Program-made: the position numbers and the translations under genes | Assembly: GCF_040581485.1 (NCBI RefSeq) | Contig: NC_090130.1 | Coordinates: forward strand, 19,161,656-19,225,655 | Direction: 5' to 3' | DNA from: Linepithema humile | Taxonomy: Eukaryota; Arthropoda; Insecta; Hymenoptera; Formicidae | DNA: 64,000 bases | In this document: positions 10,780-32,971 of the stretch, piece by piece | Layout: each line of letters opens with the position of its first letter | Numbering within the stretch: position 1 is the stretch's first letter | The notes under the pieces: model-generated | Told to the model about the DNA's origin: nothing | Databases searched by the model: none | Seen by the model: the letters and a program-made list of their open reading frames with translations, nothing else

Positions 10780-11619
10780 TTAAATTCGAGTCGCAAACGT
10801 CTCCAGGTAAAATATTGTTTTATTTTTGATTAACATAACCTAAAAGTAGCAACGTGCTATCGCGTGCTACACGACTTGCGCCATTTTGCCGCCCTGAAAT
10901 GGGCATGATGGGCACTGAATCGCGAGCTGAGAGAGAACCACATGTCGTGTATTACTGTCTTTCTATGTACAGTCAAGTTCGAAACTTTTGACTGCTGTTT
11001 AGCGAAGTAGTAGGTACAATCGGCATGGTATCTACGAATCGAGCGTATAAACTTTTTGGCCTGCCTGTATTGTCAATGATTGCGCATGCGTAAAGACGTG
11101 TGAGTGAACATCAATACACAAGTTATCTATCAGACGCATTTTTTAATAATTTTAATTATAAAAAAATAATTTCGAAAAAAATAACAATTTGACTATACAT
11201 ATTTTTATATCGCGTTGGCCGTATCTATGCGATTTATGAAATTTAAACATAAAATTGAAGCTCTAGTGACGGCGATTACTGTAAAAATTATGTGTGCGCA
11301 ACAAATATTTAAAAAATTATATACAATTGTATCGCACTAAAGATTAGTTGGATATCATTTTTACCGTGATCGTTAATTGCGCTATCATGCGTCAGCACAA
11401 GATACAATTAAAATCCTACTATGAATTCTTATGCATAAAAATTAAGAATTAATACAGATACTTTATTAATCCACATCGGACTTTGTCACTGTTACACACT
11501 TACTTATAATCGAAAAATTTCGATTGCACTTGCGGACCTCATTTTGAGTAGTAACGCTGAGAGAACAACAAGATAAATGTACTTTCGCAATTTTTTACAC
11601 TTAAATCATCTAAATTCGA
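10780..11619. other. Gap between DPH4 start and ENOX stop
   Basis: About 840 bases with the presumed DPH4 promoter next to 10780 and the ENOX 3' UTR near 11620 (both genes on the minus strand). I see no coding exon and no structured repeat. Confidence 0.4.
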
Positions 11620-14600
11620 TCAATGAGTGCGATAAACGTTAAAACCTGAAAATTGCCAACGCCTCTCCATATTCGCACCGATGCCGTATAATTCCTGTTT
11701 AAAGACTTGTGGAAAACGCTGCATTAGAACTTCAACTTCGTTAGGTTTAATGCCGGGTTCCATTTTCTGTAGATAGGACCACAGATAGTCTACGCTCGCA
11801 CCAAACGGATGAATGTGCAAAAACGTCGCTATAAGTCCTGCAATGTGCGAACAATATATTATTAACAATTTATAATTAATACGCCAAAATTGTCTTAAAA
11901 AAATTGTTCCCTTTTTTCGCCTGTTATTTTTCGAATTCTTTTTCGTTAATAAATTTTGTCTCATTTTTTATAAATCTCTCGGAATCTCTTATCTCTTATC
12001 ACTCTTATCTTCAATATGAAGATATATTTACCAATGAGTTTAGCATCCTTTTGAGTGACTTGCACGAAAGTAGAGGTGAGAATGTGTTGCTTTGGCGTAC
12101 GCGGCTCCTCGCTTATATCGTCGTCTTTGTCGAGCGTGATAATCTCGCTTTCTCTAGGCTCTTCCTTCTTTACGGCATTCAGCTTGACAGTCAAATCCTT
12201 GATCTTCTGATCGTCCTGCGCCTGTTGCTTTCGCGATTGCATCAATTGCTCTTGCATACCCTTCAACGTTTGTTGCAGCATCTTCATTTGCTTCTCCTTC
12301 GCCTCCAATTCAGCTTTCGTTTCCGATTTCAAGAGATCCACCTACAAAGTAAATAGAAAGTTTAGCGCAAATTCCATCAAAATCGGCAAATTGATTCGCA
12401 TTAATACACACTTCGTTCTTGTACGCCTCTAATTGGCATCTCAAACTGTCATTTTCCTCTTTGAGAATCTGAAGTCTGTCAACATCCTCGTTTCCGTCCG
12501 ATTGATTGCGCGTTTTCTTACGTTGCGGTTCTTCTTCCGAGTCCGACACGTCCATCTCGCCCTCGCCCTCAATCAAACTGTCTTCCAACTGCACCGCTTT
12601 TATTTCCTGTTATTGCGAACAATGGAAATTACAAAATGTTCTAATCCTGCGAGCTTTCACTTTCTCACACAAATGCATGCAGAGTAGTTTTTTTTTTTCT
12701 ATCTGCCGTTTGAATAATATTTAAATACATTCCTAAACGTGGCTCTATTGTTGTGAAGGTACAACACTGATCGATTCTTTTCACACGCATCTTCGTAAAT
12801 TTCTGTAATTCAGAGTTGCGGCGTAGCGCCGCACGATTTTTCAGAGTTTTTATTAGGGTTTTCGGGACTTTTTACTCGCCTTTCTTTTTTCAGAACGCTT
12901 TGGGCTTACCTGAACGTAAGAAGTAGATGCAGCTCTGAAGTACAGAAATAATAAGTATTGTATATTGAGTAACGCTGTTCGGGAATGTGAAGGCGAGTCC
13001 ATGCTGGATAGTTTGCAGTTGCTTTTCGGTTTCCGTAACGTTAATTTCGCATTACCTTCTGTTCCACATGTTGTTCTTAATGTTGTGCGTGTCGCCAACA
13101 GGATTTATCTGCCATACTATCACGGTATTCCACGGAAAAATATCGAATTGTAACGCACGAAGCGTGTGTCTGACCGTTTTCACTTTCCTTTTACAGGCAC
13201 CTTGAAGCCTTGATTGTCACTTACCTGTGATAGCTTAGAAATACAATTTGCAAAACGAGCATGTTTGGACTTAGCGTGCAAACGCGCGAAGGAACATATT
13301 GTGACAGAGAAGACTCCGCGATTGCTTTAAGATTGTATAAAGAAAAGGAGAAATATAGACCACACTACCAGCGAATGTGAAGTGCATTACATACATACCG
13401 AAGATTGTTTCTTCCACATCTCGATGTTTTTCCGTTGCGCCTTAGTGAAGTGATCCCAGACCTTCTTGTGGCTTGCCGCAGTAAAGACTCGTTCAATCTG
13501 ACTGACTGTTGATGACATGGTCGCATGTTGCATACAAAAAAACACAACAAATCCTCCGTTGTATACCTTTTGCTTGAAACTCTAAGCTCGGTAGTTTCGT
13601 CTACGTTTTTTTTTTTTTTTTTTTTTTTTAGTACTCTTTACTCGCGTACTCGTGTTAAACGTTTAGCTAGATTTGCGATACACCGCTGAAATGGGAACGT
13701 ATCTCTCGACTCCAGCTTTACTAATCGGAGCGTGTTTCGATATGTATGTACAATTACGAATGGTCTCACGGAGTCTCACATAGATTGTGCCAAGTGTCAG
13801 AGCGCATCTAATCTAACATATATATAAAGTTGCTTTCACCAAACATTCCGCTCTCATTGTTCGCCTTTCCACCTTACTGCGGATAATGTATCCCCCGAGG
13901 ACTTGCAATTCGCGGACTTCCGATGCTAACGACTATTTTCAACAGTCAAATTGTCCCCTTGTATGTACCGTGCGTATTGAACGCCTATGACGTAATATGT
14001 GAATACTCGATAAAGAGCACCGTTCCGATGAAGAGCAATTTGCATCTGTGATTCAAAACAGCCACTTAACAACGGACGTCCAAACCCATCACCCTTAACC
14101 CTTAGCATTGCCAAGCATGCAATTTTCAAGTACACTATGGGTCTATGAAATAGAATTTGCGATAAACCGCCTTCGTGTTGATCGATTTTGTTGGTTCTCA
14201 AGTCCGAGAAGACAGGATTTTTCACCCACCTTATCCTCGCCTACAATCTGATCCTTCCTACCGAGCCGCCTCCAATTGTGCATTGACCACAAACAGAATT
14301 CGTATGACGAGCTCGCTATGATATACTTGAGAGATCGCAAAAGAGTCAGTGAAAAACAGAAAAGTACTCGGTCGTATATCAATTTCAGCAACTTTTACTA
14401 TCAAGCGTGTCGCTCGATATGCAGAAACCGGCGTCTTTTTTTCTTTTCTTCTTCGGATTACATGACGCGAGATCGACAAGCTTAAAATTCGATTTGGTTT
14501 TGTACCTGATTACAATCGGCTGTGGTGCCTAATCGATATTATTAATTATCATATACGATGTAACGTACCTTCGTAACTGCTATATAAGAAAAATCTCTGC

Positions 14601-16882
14601 TTTTTTATTGGAACACGATATGCGGCAAGATTCATCGTCGTACACACAACGTGAAGAATAGCAACACTGTCATCTCGTTACTTTTATACGATCACGATCG
14701 AGATAATTACGATTTTGGTTGTGTTCGCTATATCCAAATAAGAGACGATTTCTTCAAGATTTCTTGTTGGATCTATTCATCCCAAGGTGAACTTACCAGC
14801 CAATGCGGTATGTATGTGCGGATTTTCTTAACGCACATGAAATATGTACGGTAGTATGGAGCTAACTTAAGAGACAGAGAAAGGAATGTAGACGTACATT
14901 GTATAAGAAGTCCTTGCATTCTGCCTTTCATCAGTTCTTTCGCCTTCTGCAGCTCCTCCTCGTACGCCGCTTTCTCCGTCAGAAGCCGTCGCACATGAGA
15001 GTTTGTCGACTGTATCATCGAGTAAAAGGTGTTGGCGTTACGTTTCGTGCAGTCTCCTCGCTCTAGCCACGTTACAACCACCTGGAAAAAAAAAAATTAA
15101 TTACAAATCGTAAAAATACAGAGAAGCAATTGCCGAGAACAAAGTGTTATTATTTCTCGTGATAATTATTTACTTGTACTGCCTTCATAAACGTGTCGTC
15201 CTGTTTGATCTTTTCGCAGATGTTGGATGCTTCGTGGTCTGTGTAATGCACCACCGGAGGCGGACTTGACGGCGGCCTTTGTCTCTCCTTTTCCACCCTT
15301 TCTCTATGACGTTGCTCTCTCTGCAATTGCCGTTGTCTGCATTCCCACTCGTATTGATCATCTCTAGCCTGCGTGAAATCATCATTAACAATTTATGCGC
15401 ATAAGTAAAATGGAATTATTCAACACATTGACGTTTCAACAAATAATAGACCTGTGCGAAGTCTACATGAAGTCTACCAGTGTTTGCAGCCTCCCCACTG
15501 GATCCTATTCTCACTCTGTAGCCAGACAGATAAATCGCCGCATCGACACTGGCTTCCAGGACGAAGCGTATGTGGCAGAAATTTTTTTTGGAAAGCCGCA
15601 AAGTGGTTATCTCTCCACATCGTTCAAAAATCTCCTGTATTATAGCTTCGGTGATATTTTCCGGCAATCCTGCAGCAAGCATCACATTTATATCACGCTG
15701 TAAAATCCGCGGCATTAATTTCGGACACCAACGCTCACCTCCGACAAAAATTGTCCTACATCCCGGCGGCCTCTCTCGCGTGGTCGGCGGTGGAGCGTTC
15801 GGATTCGGCGGGAACAGCACACAGCTCTTACAATGTATGATCTCTTTGGTACCCTGGGGCGTTGTGGACGGCGGTGGCAGGCTCGCGGTCATTATTTGCG
15901 CCGCATCCGACATGATCTGCTCGGCGCCCAATATCTGAGCGCCTATCATGCTGCCGTCGTGCGACATCATGCCCATCCCCATCGGACTGTAGCCGTGCGT
16001 GTGACTCATGTGCGGACCCAGTGTCATTTCACCCATCATGGGGGCCATAGGCCCCATAGGGCCCATGCTCATCATGGGATAGCCCACTCCCATTCCCCAA
16101 ACACCAGCGGCGGGCTCCATCTGCGTGTTTATACTCGGCGTGCTGTTTGTGTTCGTCGACGACAGAACTTCGTTGTTGTTCGGATTGTTCGAGGGATTGC
16201 TATTGTTCTTGGAGGATGTTGTGTTACTTCTCTCCTCGACTCTACGATCCACATCCCTTCTGTCTCGTTCGTTCCTCTCCTCTCTCCTCTCCCGATCTCT
16301 GTCGCGCCTGTCGTTGCGCTCGCTCCTCGACCTTTCGCAAGATAACATACAAACTACAACTAAATTTATAAATACATCCTACAACATCGCAAGGATCGCT
16401 TGTATTGATTGTAATGCTTTTAGTGCAATTTGGGGATAGGCGAGGGCAAAAGTAAAATATCACCTTCTGTTATTGTCTCGTGTTTCGCGATTATCCCTAT
16501 TTTCCCGATCTCTTCTGTTATCATTCTTGTCATTTCTCCTATCGTTGCTGTCGTCCGAGGTTTCTCGAACCACCGGCGGTTGATTCTTGTTCGTGCTGAA
16601 TTCCAGAGGCGAGTCGTTCATTCCAGGCAGTGGTATAGGCGGTGGCAGCGGCGGAAATCCTTGACTCGCGAGTTCCATAAAGCTTTGCGGTCCCGCTATA
16701 GGACCCAGCGGACCGATTGGCCCCATGCCTGTGAATTGTATACCGGTGAAATCTCGTCGAAGTAATGCGGGATCGAGTTGGAAAAAGGTAAATATTGGAG
16801 TAACGACACGATTAAAAAATCAATCAGCCTTACCCATGGGCGGCATAGCGGTCGCCGGTACTCCGGGAAAGTTGTAAGCCAT
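11620..16882 (-). CDS. ENOX: Ecto-NOX disulfide-thiol exchanger homologue (ENOX1/ENOX2)
   Basis: Exons in transcript order: 16882-16834, 16728-16464, 16331-15739, 15669-15452, 15368-15174, 15081-14898, 13505-13399, 12606-12412, 12341-12032 and 11837-11620. All phases match and give about 777 residues; human ENOX proteins have about 610-640, the excess being an insect N-terminus rich in Met/Gly/Pro and Arg/Asp/Glu repeats. Seen: the hallmark KEIIHCKSC..FPPNPNAPPPTTRERPPGC, an RRM (TIFVGGLPENITEAIIQEIF ... NFCHIRF), ARDDQYEWECRQR, VVVTWLERGDCTKRNANTFYSM, VWDHFTKAQRKNIEMWKK, KEENDSLRCQLEAYKNE coiled coil, and the C-terminal block GLIATFLHIHPFGASVDYLW. The family is described as cell-surface hydroquinone oxidases with disulfide exchange, though the RRM suggests RNA binding. 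A 69-base intron (15670-15738) lies inside the RRM and is open in frame. The exon-3 acceptor at 16332 has a poor pyrimidine tract, so that edge is least sure. Confidence 0.92.
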
Positions 16883-19800
16883 TTCCTTGTGAAACAGACG
16901 CCTCCTAATCTGTTCTAATCTTGTCAGTGAGAGGCGAGAGGTAACGAAAACAAACACACCGCAGCGGACGATTCTACTCGTCGTCGTCCGAGTTACGATG
17001 ATGGCGGAGATGGATATACGGTGGCGACGGTGGCTATAATCGAATGTAATTAGCGTGGAAATAGTACTCTCGTCTACGATAGATGACACTACCGTCGTCT
17101 TGCATCATCTGTGATCGCTGCATCATTGAATATTTACTTTTCACAGCCACTTTTGCAGCTTACATGGCTTTTACGTCGGTTTACAGCTTGAATGTAATAA
17201 TACTTGTTGGCATAATTTGGTCGAGAGGTATGTATGGAGCTCTATTTCTTTACGATTTTTTAGATTGTGACATGTAGTGCCTTCCACAACAGTAGTATAT
17301 TTGTTTACACAAGTAGATTGCACATATATAGAAGCACACACATACGTAATAATAATGCCATTATTCATACTATTTTTGCTATTGTATGAGATAAATTGAA
17401 CTAGAAAAATATACATTACATTAATTTGAACTACTTTATTTTGTGATTTATTATATAAAGCGATACAGTGGAAAAAAACTAATCATACTTGAAATACCAT
17501 CGAGATTTAATCTACATGAATATCAGTCACCAATCATTGATGTTTGTAATGAGTTAAAGTGAAAAGATATCTTTTTCTGTGATTATGCATTCTCATTAGA
17601 TATAGAAATTGCGTGGAAAAATTGATGTATAAGAATTATATACTTATACTTTGCCAAATCTTAACAGACTCGAAACATTCTTTTGTAAATATCAATATAG
17701 TTTCAGTTTATATCCCATTTAAATATTTTTTATGTATAATTTTGTGTTAGTATCATGCATATGTAAAAAGTAATATACTATAATACTAGAAATATTATCT
17801 TTTAAAATGATTCCATAAATCTTTTGCTTATTTTATACAACACTTTTGCTTATTTTATACAACACGATATGAATAACAGCAAATTTGTTCACATGCTTAC
17901 GTATAATGCGAGAAAATCAACACAAATGCAAACCATATATTGACACAAGAGAGAGTAATTTTCATATTTAGGAGTCCAAGTATATAAAGTGTTATTATCA
18001 CTTTATTTAATCAATGATAACATTCAATAATACATAATTTAACTGATAAATGTATTCTGTGTTTAAATTTTTACATAAGGACATGCGCTTTGTTATGTTA
18101 CGATACATTCGATTGTAGGTAATACCTAGTTTTCAATATCGTAGGCAACTATGTCGTGTGGAGTTTTGACAAGATTCGAAACATCTCAACGCTCCGTTTT
18201 GTAATTTACATACGTAATACAAACAACGATTCGCGTAGCTTACGTGCGATGTGTATTTACATGAATAACTTTGCGCCTCGCATGCTAATGGAGACAATTT
18301 ATCATATTTTATTCCGTACGTACTTTTGTTTCACCGTCCTTAAGTATCAAGTAGCAAGATCCTGCGTATTTTTTTTTTTTTCCTTTCACTCGAAAGAGCT
18401 ACTTTATATCCGCGGCTTGAGAAGATGATGCCTTGAATTACGATGTAACTTACAAAGTATGAATAATATTACACATACGTGTTTCGAATCCTATTGCATT
18501 AAAAGTCAAATGGTGGTGCGTATCCTCGCATTCATTCATCCAAATAACATATGTACATAGTATATTCCCCGATCTCCATCCCCCATTTCCCATTTCCCAA
18601 CATAAAGTGAACAGATTAAGGCTCCAGCAGGCTATAGGCTACATTCTACAATGTACAATGTATTATGTACTTTGTTAGTTTCCGTTTTTCGCATACAATG
18701 TCTGGCTGTGTAATGTGTAGTAAGCGATAGCACCAAGAAATTTCTCAACGCTTCTGCTTCTGAAACTCGAATAATTCATTTGTAAATGACTACTCTAGTG
18801 TAATTTCAATTTAGAAACCAAATTGCGCAATGATTAACATTTATTTTTATTCAAGTAGTTATTAAACTTTGCAACGTATCCATTATATAATAGAGGCATG
18901 CTTGTTACAAAACAATGCACTTCTGTCAAAATGTATATTGTTTTACAATAAGCATGTCTCTAACAAAAATGTATTGTACAATAGACTTATATACTTTATG
19001 AAATATAAAGTGAGATAAAAACAGTAGGCCTCGCCCACCAATATCTGTTAAAGAGTTTATGTTTCCTCGTTTCTCTCGTACTTTGTATATTTAACGCGGT
19101 AATGAACACTTAACGGCGTTCGGTACCGGGCTGGTAAATCATAGACACATCTAATGTCCTCGTATTTGATATATTATGCGTTTGACATCACCCATGGCCC
19201 CAGCGTGTTGTATCGATAAATAGCAGAGTGCTCGGAACAGATGGTCTTTCGTCCGAAATTTTCTACGCGCGAGATGTGTCGTCGCGTCGTTCCAAATGAT
19301 CTAAGGCTTAAGCGTTACGGGAGATTTGTCTTCCATTCACAAATGAGTCAGTCTAAAGATCTTCCTTATATTTTGACATTCATTCTTAAATTTCGCTATT
19401 TTATTCGCACATCGGCACATCCATGAGAAAACTTTCTTTTGTATCGTATAGTATTTTTTTTCGTACAGGCTCAACTTGCATTTCACAATCGTATCGATAC
19501 GTTTTATCAATCATATTGATAAAATCAAATTAAACAACGAATCATACGCTTTAATACTTCTAGCAAGATGAATTCAAAATCCAGTGATAAAAAACAATTA
19601 AAATTATTTTGCTTCGAGTCAGGATGAACCATCGAATGACGGATAAATTATGCTAGAGCAGATCGATGTAGTTGTATATCGACAAGATTATCAAAAAAAT
19701 AATAACCTCAATGAATAATGTTGTGTACTAATTTCTCCCCCCCCCCCTTTCCTCCCATTTGCAATAAACTTCTTCCAGACGGAAGAAAATATGTTATACA

Positions 19801-20682
19801 AGTAAAAACATAAAATAAACAATTACAAGATATCACTGACGTTATTATTTTTGACAAAGTTTGCAAAGAATTGTTGCAAGTCAAATATCAGGCTGAAAAA
19901 CTGCCTCCATCTGCTCGTCATTTCGCAACTACATGATTATAGTTTAAATTTATCTTCGCTATTTTGCCTCTCACCATCCCTCAAGCTATTAAAAAAAAAA
20001 AACATTGAATTTAACTTCAGTTCAATCACTTAACATAAGAGCAAGGATCCCCATTACCCTATTATAAATAGTATAGAATAGATCTTTTACTTCGACAGTT
20101 ATTATCGTTTCCTATGTCCATCCGAAGTTAAAGATTGTATCTTGCACTATGCTGCACAATGCGAATATCATGGATCTCGTTTCGACGAAGATGATTCAAC
20201 GAAGAAACAACACGATTTGCACAAAGGTTTCACCATCGCGTACTCTTGGGAATTTACAATCAGCATAATTGTAGAAACAATATATACATGCGCCAAGCCA
20301 TTCAATGTTACATTATTTTACGTCGAAATTATATAGAATTATACGAAGAAAAATCACGATATCTCTCTCTCTCTCTCATTTCATAATATAATTTTTTCAA
20401 AATCACAAACAAATTTTTTGATATAATTGACAACGCCAAAAGTGCCGATCTCCCTTTGTTTTTTATTGCTTTTTGTAACAAGATTACAATGTAGAGTCGA
20501 GAGGAACCTTGAGTGGCATGTACACGAATCAAATATCTCCAATCAAACGTTTACTCGGTAATGTTATAGTTTGCTCCTATGCACATCACACCTCCAGACT
20601 TTTCACTCATGCAGCAAAATGCACTTTTCCTTTTTTTAATTATTTCTTTTAATATTATTATTATTATATAAAAAATCTATTT
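16883..20682. other. ENOX promoter side and CapZ alpha 3' side: long non-coding stretch
   Basis: About 3.8 kb with no exon I can support. The first ~250 bases upstream of the ENOX start are richer in C and G and probably contain its 5' UTR and promoter. The rest is AT-rich; the part next to 20682 is likely the 3' UTR of the capping protein gene. A run of 13 C sits at about 19738-19748 and a short CT repeat at about 20362-20378. No tRNA-like fold was noticed. Confidence 0.4.
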
Positions 20683-22382
20683 CTATTGACTTTTAAGCTC
20701 TTTGCCAATACTGTACGATACGATTTTGTTCCAGTCGATTTTTGTCCGCATTACTGGCAATTGCCTTCGCAATGCCTTGAAAGTGGTGTCAGACATCGTT
20801 TGATAGTTCTCGGAGATTGCCGTTTGATAATCATTTTCCGATTCCTCGACAAACCGTATTAAATCCTTCGCCGTTTGCTTCTCATTGGAGATCGACAGGC
20901 TCTCCTTCACCTCTTTGCTACTGACCAGTTGTACATTTCCGTCTTCGTAATAATGTACTTGTACTTTGAGACTACCTCTCAATTCGGCGTTTCCCGAATT
21001 TGGAGTAAAACTTACGGTCCACACCGAACGCCAGCGGCCGTTCCAGAAGTTTTTAGGTTGAAACTGATGATCTTCTATGCATGCTGTTAGCGTTATGTTT
21101 CCTGTGTAAAAAAAAAATTTATACATATTATTTTATAATCCATTTATTTAAATAGTTATTCAATATTGGAAAGCAACTACCTCCAAGGGATTTTCCAAAA
21201 ACTGAGCAAGCACCATGTCTGTAGTGACTTTGAGTATAATTCGTTATCTCCTCTTGAAGAGCTGATCTCCAAGGTTCCGCTGCAGGGTCTGGTTCATAGG
21301 ATTCGTAATCTTGCGCCTCCTTCCTCAAATGATCATATTTAAAACTTTGCTTACTCCGTGCGTCGTAAAACCTCTGAGAACCCAGGTCATTGTGTTCTGT
21401 TATGAGCGCTGGATGGTCGCTTCCCTCAATCTGTATGTGAGTTTTCAAAATTTTCATTAATTTTTTATATATATTAGTATTTTATTTTACACACTTATTC
21501 TTCTGAATGCTAATGAATGCACTGAAACATAATTTTACACGCACACACACACACACACATCCGCACGTTCACTCATAATTTAATACAAAAAAGGGAGAAT
21601 AGATCAAGTGCAATTGTAGCAATTTCAATACAGAGAAACAAGCTACACACAAAGCCACTGTGATGTTGCTTATGGACAGGGCAATGTCTAACCTTAACTG
21701 AATCGAGCTAGTTTCCAAAATGTACAGATACCAAAGTAGCGCTTCATTGTAAGCGGAAAAAAGGGAGAACAGCGGTCGTTTCATACATTAAGGAGCATCG
21801 TGAACCAGGTATTGGTGCAATGTTCTTGGCACTTTGGCCGAGAAAATTTCTAGAATCCGGCACAGAGTGTGAGTTATTCGCGCCGGTGGCGTGAGAACCG
21901 CCACGGAGGCATCGTCGCTATCGCATCGGCGCTTTAAATCAACGTCACCTGTACGAATTCCGGCAGGCTTTCGATAACGCGAGGTAAAAGAGAGAAAGTA
22001 AGGTCACCGTAGTCGCGCCTCGCGGGCCTCTGGAATCGATACACTCTAGGAGAAACACAGGGCGAGCACGCGAACGCGCTCGGGACACGCGAGGGCATGT
22101 GCCGTTTCCGGGGGCTCGCCGCGAGGGAAAACATCAGCGCGCGGCACGTCGATGATCGCGCGTGCGATGACGATGATGTACCTTAACAGGCGTGAGCTGG
22201 TCCTTGTTGTACTGAGCGAAGGCCCCGGATGCGCCCTCCTTCAACAGGTTGTCGTTGTTCAGCAGGACCCTCACGTCGTTGAACACCTCATTGAACTCGC
22301 CCGGCGGCGAGTGCAATATAAAATCCGAGACTATTCGCACTTTTTCCTGGTCCGGAATCACCGCATCTCCGTCCGCCGCCAT
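20683..22382 (-). CDS. cpa: F-actin-capping protein subunit alpha
   Basis: Caps actin filament barbed ends as a heterodimer with the beta subunit, and so controls filament growth in lamellipodia and at the muscle Z-disc. Exons 22382-22182, 21430-21181 and 21101-20683 join in phase to 289 residues; the family has about 286. Seen: the N-terminal VRIVSDFILHSPPGEFNEVFNDVRVLL, KSFKYDHLRKEA, the HYRHGACSVFGK block, ITLTACIEDHQFQPKNFWNGRWRS, VQVHYYEDGNVQL, and the C-terminal tentacle ALRRQLPVMRTKIDWNKI. The start chosen is MAADGDAVIPDQEK at 22382; an in-frame ATG eight codons upstream is less like the family. The 5' end faces RPGRIP1L with 981 bases between the two start codons, so the two genes may share a divergent promoter. 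Confidence 0.96.
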
Positions 22383-23363
22383 CTTACCTTTCCCACTGGC
22401 ACGCACACTCCTCCACCACTGCCGCCGCCACCGCCGCCGCCGCCGATGTCAAAAGCGAGGGTACGGTACAGTGGTCACGGACAGGTCAGGTTGTGTCGGA
22501 TCTCCCCTCTAGATGCGGCTATATACGCGTCTCGTCTCGTGGTGCCGCTCGCAACGGTGTCCCGTATACCCGGTGACGTGGTGACTGATTCGACGTAGCG
22601 CGCCTTTATCTTCCTACTCTTTCCCTCTTTTCTCGCTACATATTACACGGAGATGATTCATGTAGAATGGAGATCGAGCGAGAATGAATGTATTATGCAT
22701 ATTTGCTTTCGGAGTCCTTCACATATAATAGAAATGAACGAATGGTGGAAACACAATTCTCTGGTAGATAGCGCGCGGCCTTTATCTTGAATCGAAAGTG
22801 ATAAACAGCGATAACTACGATCGCTATTCCGGACAATATCGTTCTCGAATGATGCATATTATTTTCTCGCACTTTCGCGAAAATGGAATAATTTTATTTA
22901 ACGAGACGTTATATTTTTACCTTCATCTCTGTAATGAATTAATTTGAGTTAATGTAGATCGAAATTAGCACAGAATCGATTACTCGAATTCTTTCATTTG
23001 TGAATCAGCGATAAAATCGATCATAAAACACGTTTAACGCACTTGTATAAATGAATACAATGTTTGGAAAAATAATAATTGTTTCTTAGTAAGAATAAGA
23101 ATCAAATTGAGACACGGTATTATAAATATAATGCAGATTACAAAAAAGAAGCAAGAACGACAGCCTAATGTTTAAAGCAAAAATTTCCATGTGCTACTTT
23201 TTCCAAATTATAATTCTTTTATCTCTTCATCTAGCCATCAATATATTTCACGAATGAGTGGCACTAATTCTATTGCATGTCGAATTTTCAGTGTCCATGT
23301 GCTAATCAATGTTTTAAACAACCGTCACATCGGTTGCAAGAGATGTCAGAATTTTAATTGAAA
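22383..23363. promoter_or_regulatory. Divergent intergenic region between cpa and RPGRIP1L
   Basis: 981 bases between two head-to-head start codons. The cpa side (22383-22600) is GC- and CpG-rich, including a run of CCGCCG, and probably holds its 5' UTR. The RPGRIP1L side is AT-rich. The palindrome CAACCG-N6-CGGTTG lies at 23319-23336, 27 bases before the RPGRIP1L ATG. I did not find a clear RFX X-box. Confidence 0.45.
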
Positions 23364-32595
<9,232 letters not shown>

Positions 32596-32971
32596 TAGAC
32601 AATAGTGATGTGGCAAACGGTTGTTATGTGAGTAACTCGTGTTGAATTAACGTCGAGAGATCAATGTTTTGAATAAGAAAAATGTTTCAATGTCAAATAA
32701 GTAGTGAAGATATGTAAAAATTTATTTAAAGTCATCTTATACATAATATATTTTCTAATGCAACAGATTATGTGGATACAAAATGATTAATTTTCAAAAA
32801 AAAATTTTCAAAGAAGTTTGTGTTTCAGAAACTTACACAAATTATCGCTAGTACAATATGAAAGACTACTTTTAGCAATGTGTGTGAATTTTTTGGTTTA
32901 TCCACATCTCATTCTATTATTATTCTATTCATTTTACAAGCTTGGTTTATTTATATCCTTTTTTCTATATT

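Noticed and set aside
12910..12934. 25-base exon-like segment on the minus strand between ENOX exons
   Set aside because: It has an acceptor-like and a donor-like edge, but 25 bases would break the phase-0 junction between exons 7 and 8 of the chain.
15670..15738. 23-residue insertion in the ENOX RRM as a genuine coding segment
   Set aside because: It has consensus donor and acceptor ends and interrupts a strand conserved in ENOX proteins, so I treat it as an intron.
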